From assembly GCA_947600015.1 (NCBI GenBank), contig CANQFX010000056.1, positions 1-8,133 on the forward strand: DNA of 8,133 bases. Direction: 5' to 3'. The stretch's first letter is position 1; each line of letters opens with the position of its first letter. Made by a program: the position numbers and the translations under genes. Positions 1 through 5,516 of this stretch are shown piece after piece. Source of the stretch: an uncultured Bacilli bacterium (GTDB lineage: Bacteria; Bacillota_I; Bacilli_A; RF39; UBA660). The notes beneath the pieces are model-generated. The model did no database searches. It was not told the DNA's origin and saw nothing but the letters and a program-made list of their open reading frames with translations.

Positions 1-1
1 T

Positions 2-82
2 ATTGGCAACACTCAACATGCGATATTGAATGTTCCTTTTTTATTTTATGCAAGTATCATGCACAAATACATAATAACATAA
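2..82 (+). CDS. possible 3' end of an unrecognised protein gene (partial)
   Basis: The + strand frame beginning at base 2 is open from the window edge to a TAA at 80-82 and gives 26 residues ending YASIMHKYIIT. The stop is directly followed by a hairpin with T-rich flanks, the usual arrangement at a gene end. The frame starting at base 1 is also open but reads Cys/Trp-rich, low-quality protein and runs on into the antisense of the tRNA. The frame starting at base 3 stops at 27-29. I do not recognise the peptide. The fragment is too short to judge, and the stretch may instead be non-coding. Confidence 0.25.
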   Translation: MGNTQHAILNVPFLFYASIMHKYIIT

Positions 83-108
83 AAACGTACTTTTATCAAG
101 TACGTTTT
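82..108. terminator. probable bidirectional terminator between the left-edge gene and tRNA-Met
   Basis: An 11-bp perfect inverted repeat pairs AAAACGTACTT (82-92) with AAGTACGTTTT (98-108) around a 5-nt loop. Read on the minus strand it ends in five U's (85-81) and lies about 38 nt past the tRNA CCA end. Read on the plus strand it is followed by CTATTTTT. It can therefore end tRNA transcription and any gene entering from the left. A second small hairpin, ACTCGAA/TTCGAGT (117-133), lies between it and the tRNA and has no U-tract of its own. Confidence 0.65.
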
Positions 109-145
109 CTATTTTTACTCGAATCTTTCGAGTTCCCTATCATTT

Positions 146-222
146 TGGTAGCGACGGAGGGAATCGAACCCACGACCTTCCGGGTATGAACCGGATGCTC
201 TAGCCAGCTGAGCTACATCGCC
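146..222 (-). tRNA. tRNA-Met (anticodon CAT), elongator type
   Basis: The reverse complement folds into a 77-nt cloverleaf. The acceptor stem is GGCGATG/CGTCGCT with a G1-U72 pair, the D-arm is GCTC/GAGC, and the anticodon stem is TCCGG/CCGGA around loop TTCATAC. The anticodon CAT is at 188-186. The T-loop is TTCGATT, the discriminator is A, and the CCA is encoded (148-146). From memory the sequence closely matches the Bacillus elongator tRNA-Met (GGCGGTGTAGCTCAGCTGG...GCTACCA). It lacks the C1xA72 mismatch and the three G-C anticodon-stem pairs of an initiator, and does not resemble the GGGCC start of tRNA-Ile2. One oddity is that the second pair of the T-stem (GTGGG/CCCTC) is a U-U mismatch, where the Bacillus gene has G-U. 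Confidence 0.95.
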
Positions 223-241
223 ATTTCCAACACGCATATTG

Positions 242-270
242 ATTATAGCAAAATAAATTTTTTTTTTCAA
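242..270 (-). promoter_or_regulatory. promoter of the tRNA-Met gene
   Basis: On the minus strand TTGAAA (270-265) and TATAAT (247-242) are separated by exactly 17 bp. A TG one base upstream of the -10 makes it an extended -10 (TGCTATAAT). Transcription would start near 235, giving a leader of roughly a dozen nt before the mature tRNA 5' end at 222. The spacer contains a run of ten A's (minus strand; T258-267 on plus). Confidence 0.85.
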
Positions 271-287
271 TACTTTTTAAAAAAATA

Positions 288-316
288 TTTACTAATAATA
301 AAAAAGTGATTATAAT
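288..316 (+). promoter_or_regulatory. promoter of the 116-residue hypothetical gene
   Basis: TTTACT (288-293) and TATAAT (311-316) are 17 bp apart, with the predicted start near 323. This promoter is back-to-back with the tRNA promoter, with only 17 bp of A/T sequence between the two -35 elements. The following AGGAGG (330-335) sits 5 nt before the ATG at 341. Confidence 0.7.
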
Positions 317-340
317 AAAAAGTATATTCAGGAGGGAAGT

Positions 341-691
341 ATGCAACAATATTTCAAAGGACCAGTACGAAAAATGTACATTAAAGAATATCAAAGAAAT
401 AATAATGGAGAAATGAAAATTACAATTACGAATTCAATTCTACAAAAGGAAGCACTATTTTATCAAAATATATTTGGCGCTATTCTTTCATATCCGCATG
501 GAAATCCAATGACATCTTTCGATGATGCTTATTGGTATATCAAAGAATGTGTTAGAAGGAATCCTGATAAGGCATCTGAAATATGGTGCCCTTATATAGA
601 TTATGATGAACTAGAATTACTAAATTTATCCAAAGAAAAAGTAAAAAGTTTAAAGGAAGAAAGAAAAATAGCCCGAAAAAGAAAAAATTAA
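341..691 (+). CDS. hypothetical protein, 116 residues, basic C-terminus
   Basis: I do not recognise a family. The ATG at 341 has a strong AGGAGG 5 nt upstream and a promoter before that, so the gene is almost certainly real. The protein is soluble in appearance, with no signal peptide or membrane segment. Residues 1-45 look like mixed beta/alpha sequence (KMYIKEYQ, MKITITNSIL). Residues 50-90 are rich in aromatic and acidic residues (YPHGNP, DDAYWYIKEC, IWCPYIDYDE) and carry the only two cysteines, C70 and C83. From about residue 95 the chain becomes a charged helix ending KEERKIARKRKN, which could bind nucleic acid or stay disordered. It sits alone between the tRNA and the CsoR-like gene, which has its own promoter, so no partner is suggested. 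The function cannot be inferred. Confidence 0.85.
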   Translation: MQQYFKGPVRKMYIKEYQRNNNGEMKITITNSILQKEALFYQNIFGAILSYPHGNPMTSFDDAYWYIKECVRRNPDKASEIWCPYIDYDELELLNLSKEKVKSLKEERKIARKRKN

Positions 692-699
692 AATTTTTC

Positions 700-728
700 T
701 TTACATATACCTTGTACTAGTATATAAT
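700..728 (+). promoter_or_regulatory. promoter of the CsoR-like repressor gene
   Basis: TTTACA (700-705) and TATAAT (723-728) have a 17-bp spacer. The predicted transcription start near 735 lies after the upstream in-frame ATG at 733, so that ATG cannot serve as the start from this promoter. The start must be the ATG at 745. Confidence 0.8.
706..726 (+). promoter_or_regulatory. putative CsoR-family operator in the promoter spacer
   Basis: ATATAC at 706-711 (reading with the preceding A at 705) and GTATAT ending at about 726 form a 6-bp inverted repeat around CTTGTACTA. The core has the form ATAC-N9-GTAT, 17 bp. This is the outer geometry I recall for the Bacillus copZA CsoR operator (ATAC CCTACGGGG GTAT), but the G/C-rich centre is missing here. 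A perfect 8-bp palindrome TACTAGTA lies in the right half. Bound repressor would cover the spacer and the -10. The operator assignment is inference from position and symmetry. Confidence 0.5.
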
Positions 729-734
729 GTAAAT

Positions 735-740
735 GGTGAT
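735..740 (+). promoter_or_regulatory. ribosome binding site that fixes the CsoR-like start
   Basis: GGTGAT lies 4 nt before the ATG at 745. The in-frame ATG at 733 has no Shine-Dalgarno sequence and lies before the predicted transcript start. The same GGTGAT arrangement precedes the response regulator gene in this window. Confidence 0.7.
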
Positions 741-744
741 AAAT

Positions 745-1020
745 ATGAAAAAAGAAGAACTTTCTGATGATATGAAACAACGTTTGTGGCAACAATTAAG
801 CCGTATTGAGGGTCAGGTTCGCGGAATTAAGCAGATGATTAATTGTGATCGTGATTGTGAGGAAATTTTAATTCAAATTTCAGCAATTAATGAATCATTA
901 AAAAGTATTGGTAAAAAAATATTAAAGAATCATTTAGAAACATCTGTTACTGAGCGAATTAAAAAAGAAGATGCGGAAGTATATGATGAAATACTAGCTT
1001 TATTTCGTAAAATTGGATAA
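745..1020 (+). CDS. CsoR/RcnR/FrmR-family (DUF156) transcriptional repressor, non-canonical ligand set
   Basis: This is a 91-residue all-helical repressor of the family that binds operators as a tetramer and lets go when Cu(I), Ni/Co, persulfide or formaldehyde is bound. The signature RIEGQVRGIKQMI (residues 20-32), the first sensor cysteine C38 in DRDCEEILIQISAI, and the helix-2 histidine H63 in KNHLETSV are clear. In copper CsoR the triad is Cys-His-Cys with the second Cys four residues after the His; here that position is serine (S67). An extra cysteine, C34, sits one helical turn before C38. The set C38/H63 without a second Cys is closer to FrmR-like members than to CsoR or the two-cysteine CstR. 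The inducer therefore cannot be named. The gene is alone on its promoter, with an operator-like repeat in the spacer suggesting autorepression. Its regulated target may be the downstream DUF362 gene or lie elsewhere. Confidence 0.93.
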   Translation: MKKEELSDDMKQRLWQQLSRIEGQVRGIKQMINCDRDCEEILIQISAINESLKSIGKKILKNHLETSVTERIKKEDAEVYDEILALFRKIG

Positions 1021-1078
1021 GCAAGAAGAGTATGAGAAACAGCTTATATTCTTTTTATTTTAAAATGAAATCAATAAA

Positions 1079-1103
1079 AAAGAATAGTTTTTTTCTATTT
1101 TTT
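1079..1103 (+). terminator. weak AT-rich hairpin after the CsoR-like gene
   Basis: AAAGAATAG (1079-1087) can pair with CTATTTTTT (1095-1103) through nine pairs, one of them G-U, around a loop of seven T's, ending in a T-run. It is AT-rich with only one G-C pair, so termination would be partial at best. It lies within the 130-bp gap (1021-1150) before the DUF362 gene. That gap shows no good -35; TAAAAT at 1113-1118 is the only plausible -10. Read-through from the repressor promoter remains possible. Confidence 0.3.
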
Positions 1104-1150
1104 ATAGTAAAATAAAATGGATAGGAAATATTAATAAGGAGGAGGATTCA

Positions 1151-2047
1151 ATGGAAAAAGCAAAAGTGTATTTTACAAAAGATATTACAGAAGATGGTTT
1201 AATTAGAATTTATGAAAGTTTAAACCATGAATTAAAAGGACGGGTTGCCGTTAAAATTTCAACAGGAGAGCCAGGAGGACATAATTTTTTAAATCCAAAA
1301 TTAATTGCGAAATTAGTAAAACAATTAAATGGTACGATTGTAGAATGTTGTACTGCTTATCGTGGAAAAAGATTTGATCCGAAAGATCATTGGCAAGCAA
1401 TTAAAGAGCATGGCTTTTTAGATATTGCACCAGTGGATATTATGGATGAAGAAGGAGAAATGGAAATTCCTGTTTCTGGAGGAACCCATTTAAAAGGAAT
1501 AAATATTGTAGGAGACCATCTAAAAAATTATGATTCTATGCTCATGTTATCTCATTTTAAGGGACATGCGATGGGTGGCTTTGGAGGAGCACTAAAAAAT
1601 ATGAGTATTGGTGTAGCCTCAAGAAATGGTAAAGCTTGGATTCATTCGGTTGGAAAAACAAAATCACCAGAAGAAATGTGGAATTACATAGATGATCAAG
1701 ATGGTTTTTTAGAATCGATGGCGGAAGCAGATGAAGCAGTCATTTCATATTTGAAACCAGAAAATATAGTATATATTAATGTGTTAAATAAATTATCCAT
1801 TGATTGTGATTGCGATTCTAATCCACATGATCCAGAAATGGCGGATATCGGAATTGCTGCTAGTCTAGATCCTGTTGCTCTTGACCAGTTTTGCTATGAT
1901 CAAATTATGAATTCGAATGATCCGAAAAAAGAATCTTTAGTAAATCGTATGCAAGAAAAACATGCCATTCATACTGTAGAAGAAGCAGAAAAGCTAGGAC
2001 TTGGTACGAGAAAATATGAAATCATTGAAATAGATAAAGAGAACTAA
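1151..2047 (+). CDS. DUF362 domain protein (no ferredoxin insert)
   Basis: A cytoplasmic-looking 298-residue protein of the DUF362 family. Its biochemical role is not established to my knowledge. Family marks are the N-terminal VAVKISTGEPGGHNFL (residues 32-47), VECCTAYRG (64-72), SGGTHLKGI (109-117), the glycine-rich LSHFKGHAMGGFGGALKN (133-150), IDCDCDSNPHDPEMADIGI (217-235) and SLDPVALDQ (238-246). C219 and C221 together with C66/C67 and several histidines could make a metal or Fe-S site; that is inference. Many DUF362 proteins carry a two-[4Fe-4S] ferredoxin insert; none is seen here, so this is the short form. There is no signal peptide. The start is fixed by AAGGAGGAGG at 1136-1145. It lies 130 bp after the CsoR-like repressor on the same strand and could be its target, but no operator-like repeat is visible directly upstream. 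Confidence 0.9.
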   Translation: MEKAKVYFTKDITEDGLIRIYESLNHELKGRVAVKISTGEPGGHNFLNPKLIAKLVKQLNGTIVECCTAYRGKRFDPKDHWQAIKEHGFLDIAPVDIMDEEGEMEIPVSGGTHLKGINIVGDHLKNYDSMLMLSHFKGHAMGGFGGALKNMSIGVASRNGKAWIHSVGKTKSPEEMWNYIDDQDGFLESMAEADEAVISYLKPENIVYINVLNKLSIDCDCDSNPHDPEMADIGIAASLDPVALDQFCYDQIMNSNDPKKESLVNRMQEKHAIHTVEEAEKLGLGTRKYEIIEIDKEN

Positions 2048-2065
2048 AAAATAAAGTTCTTTTTA
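2035..2065 (+). terminator. terminator-like hairpin overlapping the DUF362 stop codon
   Basis: TAAAGAGAACT (2035-2045) pairs with AGTTCTTTTTA (2055-2065) over 11 pairs including one G-U, around a 9-nt A-rich loop. The last codons of the gene form the left arm. The 3' arm ends in a T-run and is followed by TTTGTTTG. It would separate the DUF362 gene from the ATPase operon. Confidence 0.55.
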
Positions 2066-2087
2066 TTTGTTTGACATAAATTTGCCC

Positions 2088-2116
2088 TTTTAAAATAGAG
2101 CAAGTATTGTTATAAT
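2088..2116 (+). promoter_or_regulatory. promoter of the P-type ATPase/DUF4186 operon
   Basis: A perfect TATAAT (2111-2116) is preceded by TG at 2108-2109, an extended -10. The -35 position at 17-bp spacing is weak (TTTTAA, 2088-2093). A consensus TTGACA lies further up at 2071-2076, but its distance to TATAAT (34 bp) is too long for one promoter. The predicted start near 2123 leaves a leader of about 45 nt, and AGGAGG (2156-2161) sits 7 nt before the ATG. Confidence 0.65.
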
Positions 2117-2168
2117 GAATAATAGAGAAAATAGATACACCTAGAACTACCAAAGAGGAGGAATTTCC

Positions 2169-4799
2169 ATGATTTACCAACAAAAAATAGAAGAACTATT
2201 GCAACAATATCATACAAGGGAAAAAGGATTAACTAGCGAAGAAGCAAGCAAAAGAAAAGAAAAATACGGGACAAATGAAATTCCAAAAGAAAAGGGTAGT
2301 AGTGTTATCAAACTATTGTGGGAAGAAATAAAAAATCCTATTGTCCTATTATTGATGATCTCTGTTTTTGCATCGTTTCTTGTAGGAGAGAAAATAGATG
2401 CGATTGCGATCCTTTTTATTATCATCATCGATTTAGTAATGGGAGTATATCAAGAGAATAAAGCAAATAAAACTGCTTCTGCATTAAGAGAATTAGTACG
2501 GATTGAAACAAAGGCATATCGAGATAATGAAATAGAAAAAATTGATGCCAAAGAATTAGTAATAGGAGATATTGTATTATTAGAATCAGGAGATAAAATC
2601 CCTGCTGATTTACGTATCATGGATTCTCATAATGTGAATGTAGATGAATCTATATTGACAGGAGAAAGTTTACAAGTAGAAAAAGATAGTAAGATCATTA
2701 AGAAAAAAGACCTTCCTCTTCCGGAACAAAAAAACATGTTATTTGCTGGAACGAATATGATTAGTGGTAGGGTGAAAGCCATGGTTGTTGCCACTGGTTT
2801 AAATACCGAAATTGGAAAAATTGCGAATTGTATTAATCAAACCAAAGAAGAAAAATCTCCTCTTACCATCCGTATTGAACAATTTTCCAAACAAATAAGT
2901 TTTCTTATTTTAATTGTTGCTTTATTCATTGCCATTTTATTAATGGTAAAACAAGTTCCATATCATCAAATATTTTTATCTGTAGTAGCTCTTGCAGTAT
3001 CGGCTATGCCAGAGGGTCTTCCTCTTGCTTTAACGATGTCGTTAACCATTGCTTCTAATAAAATGGCCAAGAAAAATGTAATTGTTCGGAAGTTAAATGC
3101 AGTAGAGTCTTTAGGAAGTTGTACTGTCATTGCCTCAGATAAAACAGGAACATTAACCGTAAATGAGCAAACAGCAAAAAAAATTCTATTACCTAACCAA
3201 ATGCAATATGAAATATCAGGAACAGGCTATCATGCCAAGGGAGAAGTCATTGGTAAAAACTTAAAATATGCCAAAGAAATTGCTTTTTGTGGAGTAATCA
3301 ATAACGAAGCACAATTAGGGGAAAAATTAGTAGGAGATTCGATTGATATTGCTTTTTTAATTTTAGGGAAAAAACTAAATATAGAGAGGAACAATACCAA
3401 AATTTTAAATATAATTTCCTATGAATCTGAAAACAAATATTCTGCAGTTTTTTATGAAAAAAAAGGAGAAGTTTACTGTACAGTCAAAGGTTCCCTAGAA
3501 AAAGTAAAAGAGTTTTGTAATAAAATCCAATTAACAGAAGAAGATATAAATTCCGATTTATTAGAAAATCAAAACATTTCTTTAGCAAAAGAGGGCTATC
3601 GGGTAATTGCGATTGCAAATGGGAAAGTAGAAAAGAAAAAGAATTATGAAGAAAAAGATATCAAAAATCTTACCTTTATGGGATTGGTTGGTTTTATTGA
3701 CCCTATCCGTACAGAAGCAATCTCTTCTATTCAACAATGTCATTCCGCAGGAATTAAAGTATTAATGATTACAGGAGATCATCCCCTTACTGCTTTTTCG
3801 ATTGCGAAAGAGGTAAAATTAGCCAATTCTCTAGAAGAAGTAGTGACAGGAATAGAAGTAGAAAAAGTATTAAAAAAAGGACAGAAAGAATTTGATGAAT
3901 TCGTTCGAACAAAACGAGTATTTGCCCGAGTGACTCCACTACAAAAATTAGCAATTATTGAATCGTTAAAAAGACAAAAAGAGTTTGTTGCCGTAACGGG
4001 TGATGGTGTAAATGATGCTCCTGCTCTGAAAAGTGCAAACATTGGTATTGCCATGGGAAGTGGGACAGACATCGCCAAAGAAGTTGCTGATATGATTGTG
4101 ATTGATGATAATTTTAAATCCATTACCGCAGGAATAAAAGAAGGAAGAGTAGCTTATGCAAATATCCGTAAAATTATTTTCTTTTTAATTTCCTGTGGTT
4201 TTGCAGAAGTACTTTTCTTTTCTTTGGCCATTCTATTTAATTTGCCAATGCCTTTAGTAGCCATTCAATTATTATGGCTCAATATGGTGACGGATGGAAT
4301 TCAAGACTTTGCATTATCTTTTGAAAAATCAGAAAAAAACATTATGAAAGAACACCCGCGAACTCCCAAAGAACCATTATTTGATAGAAACTTATCCCAA
4401 GAAATTTTGATTTCTGGTGGAGTAATTGGAATCCTTGTATTTATTTGTTGGTATTATTTAATACAAGTATTACATATCGATGTTATCATTGCTCGTGGTT
4501 ATATTATGGCATTTATGGTATTTATTCAAAATATTCATGTATTTAATTGCCGCAGTGAGAAAACATCTGCTTTTCAAGTATCAATGAAGAATAATTATTT
4601 TATTGTTCTTGGCGTAGCGGGCTCTCTTCTTTTACAAATTTTAGTAATGAAAGTACCAGTTTTATCAAAAATATTACAAACGACATCACTTTCTACGTTT
4701 TCTTTAATTTCTCTTTTCTTTTTATCTACCTTAGTATTATGGATTATGGAAATATATAAAAATTTAAAACGTATCAATCAAAATGAAATAGAAAGATGA
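2169..4799 (+). CDS. P2-type cation-transporting ATPase, probably Ca2+ efflux
   Basis: An 876-residue membrane pump of normal family length. It uses a phospho-aspartate cycle to export a cation, most likely Ca2+ (possibly Mn2+). In order it has an N-terminal cation-ATPase domain, M1/M2 (about 57-71, 77-95), the actuator TGES (164-167), M3/M4 (about 241-290) with PEGLP (281-285), and DKTGT (324-328, phosphorylated D324). Then follow nucleotide-binding K440 in KGS, TGDHP (535-539), TGDGVND (610-616) and M5-M10 (about 668-864). Compared with SERCA, site II is intact: E282 (M4), N705 and D709 (M6, LNMVTDG). M5 keeps E680, but the position of Asn768 is G677, and the M8 glutamate (E908) is Q787. 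The loop after M6 reads DGIQDFAL rather than DGLPATAL. One transported ion per cycle and a less certain substrate follow by inference. It is the first gene of an operon; the DUF4186 gene starts 3 nt after its TGA. Confidence 0.93.
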   Translation: MIYQQKIEELLQQYHTREKGLTSEEASKRKEKYGTNEIPKEKGSSVIKLLWEEIKNPIVLLLMISVFASFLVGEKIDAIAILFIIIIDLVMGVYQENKANKTASALRELVRIETKAYRDNEIEKIDAKELVIGDIVLLESGDKIPADLRIMDSHNVNVDESILTGESLQVEKDSKIIKKKDLPLPEQKNMLFAGTNMISGRVKAMVVATGLNTEIGKIANCINQTKEEKSPLTIRIEQFSKQISFLILIVALFIAILLMVKQVPYHQIFLSVVALAVSAMPEGLPLALTMSLTIASNKMAKKNVIVRKLNAVESLGSCTVIASDKTGTLTVNEQTAKKILLPNQMQYEISGTGYHAKGEVIGKNLKYAKEIAFCGVINNEAQLGEKLVGDSIDIAFLILGKKLNIERNNTKILNIISYESENKYSAVFYEKKGEVYCTVKGSLEKVKEFCNKIQLTEEDINSDLLENQNISLAKEGYRVIAIANGKVEKKKNYEEKDIKNLTFMGLVGFIDPIRTEAISSIQQCHSAGIKVLMITGDHPLTAFSIAKEVKLANSLEEVVTGIEVEKVLKKGQKEFDEFVRTKRVFARVTPLQKLAIIESLKRQKEFVAVTGDGVNDAPALKSANIGIAMGSGTDIAKEVADMIVIDDNFKSITAGIKEGRVAYANIRKIIFFLISCGFAEVLFFSLAILFNLPMPLVAIQLLWLNMVTDGIQDFALSFEKSEKNIMKEHPRTPKEPLFDRNLSQEILISGGVIGILVFICWYYLIQVLHIDVIIARGYIMAFMVFIQNIHVFNCRSEKTSAFQVSMKNNYFIVLGVAGSLLLQILVMKVPVLSKILQTTSLSTFSLISLFFLSTLVLWIMEIYKNLKRINQNEIER

Positions 4800-4802
4800 A
4801 AA

Positions 4803-5177
4803 ATGATGGAATTAAATGAAAAACAAAAACAATTTTTAGATGAAAAGTTAAGTAGGCTTGCTACCTCTAAATTTCGTTCAAAGTTTTCTTTAAAAGAAAA
4901 AGAACGAGAATATGTTTTACAAAAGGGGATGGCTACGATTGAAGATCATGCTAAAGATTTCATCCATTCCCGTTTAGCAGGAGCAGTCATTTTAAATGAT
5001 GGGAAACAAACGCCAATGAAAGGACATCCAGTATTTATCGCACAACATGCCACTGCCACATGTTGTAGAGGATGCTTAAATCGTTGGTATCATATTCCTA
5101 AAAATCGAGCCTTATCAGAAAAAGAAGAGCGATTTATTGTTGCATTAATTATGGAATGGATAAAAAGAAAAATGTAA
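4803..5177 (+). CDS. DUF4186 family protein
   Basis: A 124-residue cytoplasmic-looking protein that matches the DUF4186 family as I remember it. The N-terminal half is charged and helical (residues 1-58, with SKFRSKFSLKEKE and EDHAKDFIHSRLA). The conserved core is NDGKQTPMKGHPVFIAQHA (65-83), followed by TATCCRGCLNRW (84-95). H75, H82, C87, C88 and C91 are clustered and look like a metal-binding site, which is inference. The C-terminus is a helix (LSEKEERFIVALIMEWIKRK). Function is unknown. The gene follows the ATPase stop codon by 3 nt and has two consecutive ATGs and only a weak ribosome site (GAAAG), so it is probably translated by coupling to the ATPase. The 4806 ATG is an equally possible start. 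Confidence 0.88.
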   Translation: MMELNEKQKQFLDEKLSRLATSKFRSKFSLKEKEREYVLQKGMATIEDHAKDFIHSRLAGAVILNDGKQTPMKGHPVFIAQHATATCCRGCLNRWYHIPKNRALSEKEERFIVALIMEWIKRKM

Positions 5178-5188
5178 TTTCCATTTTC

Positions 5189-5217
5189 TTGATTTCCTTT
5201 CCCTGATTTTATACAAT
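5189..5217 (+). promoter_or_regulatory. promoter of the TSCPD/alkyltransferase pair
   Basis: TTGATT (5189-5194) and TACAAT (5212-5217) are 17 bp apart, with a predicted start near 5224. They lie in the 61-bp gap after the DUF4186 gene. AAAGGAG (5226-5232) precedes the next ATG by 6 nt, so the leader is very short. No strong terminator separates this from the operon upstream, so some read-through is likely. Confidence 0.65.
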
Positions 5218-5238
5218 AAAAAAAGAAAGGAGAAAAAA

Positions 5239-5511
5239 ATGAAATATACATATCAAACAACCAATACTTGTCCAAAGAAAATAGAATTCGAATTAAATGG
5301 AGATGTCGTTTCTAAAGTAAAATTTTTAGAAGGAGGATGTCCTGGGAATTTACAAGCAGTTCCTAGATTGGTAGAAGGAATGAAAGTAAATGAGATTCAG
5401 GAGAAATTAGGTGGAATTTTGTGTGGTAGAAGAGGTACCTCTTGTGCCGATCAGTTAGCAAAAGCGGTAGAAGAAGCATTAGAAAAAGAAAAGGAATGTA
5501 TTCCTAAATAA
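5239..5511 (+). CDS. TSCPD domain protein (TIGR03905-like, four conserved Cys)
   Basis: A 90-residue protein of the small stand-alone TSCPD type. It resembles the Cys-rich domain found at the C-terminus of some B12-dependent ribonucleotide reductases. Four conserved cysteines are seen: C11 in NTCPKKIEF, C34 in EGGCPGNLQAV, C62 in LCGRRG, and C69 in GTSCADQLAKAV (the TSCPD motif, here TSCAD). Together they probably bind one metal ion, likely zinc. A fifth, C87, near the end is not part of the pattern. There is no catalytic domain, and the cellular role of the free-standing form is unknown. The start is fixed by AAAGGAG. The gene heads a two-gene unit with the DNA-repair alkyltransferase 5 nt downstream, which hints at a nucleotide- or DNA-related job but does not prove one. 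Confidence 0.9.
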   Translation: MKYTYQTTNTCPKKIEFELNGDVVSKVKFLEGGCPGNLQAVPRLVEGMKVNEIQEKLGGILCGRRGTSCADQLAKAVEEALEKEKECIPK

Positions 5512-5516
5512 CAAAG

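Noticed and set aside
200..394. Minus-strand open frame across tRNA-Met and the divergent promoters
   Set aside because: It runs through the tRNA gene and both promoters, has low-complexity hydrophobic sequence and no support.
679..701. Hairpin AAGAAAAA/TTTTTCTT after the 116-residue gene as a terminator
   Set aside because: Only one G-C pair, and the T-run is the 3' arm itself; such pairings are expected by chance in A/T-rich DNA. It also runs into the next -35.
733..744. Upstream in-frame ATG giving a 95-residue CsoR-like protein
   Set aside because: It lies at or before the predicted transcription start and has no ribosome site; GGTGAT points to the ATG at 745.
1021..1150. Riboswitch or small RNA in the gap before the DUF362 gene
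   Set aside because: The stretch is almost all A/T with no multi-stem structure beyond the weak hairpin; nothing resembles a known riboswitch core.
3779..4123. Minus-strand open frame of 114 residues
   Set aside because: It is a shadow of the ATPase hinge and P-domain coding sequence (TGDGVND region) and has no ribosome site or family features of its own.
5165..5190. Inverted repeat AAGAAAAATG/CATTTTCTT after the DUF4186 gene
   Set aside because: It needs a bulge, has few G-C pairs and no T-run follows, so a terminator call is not supported.
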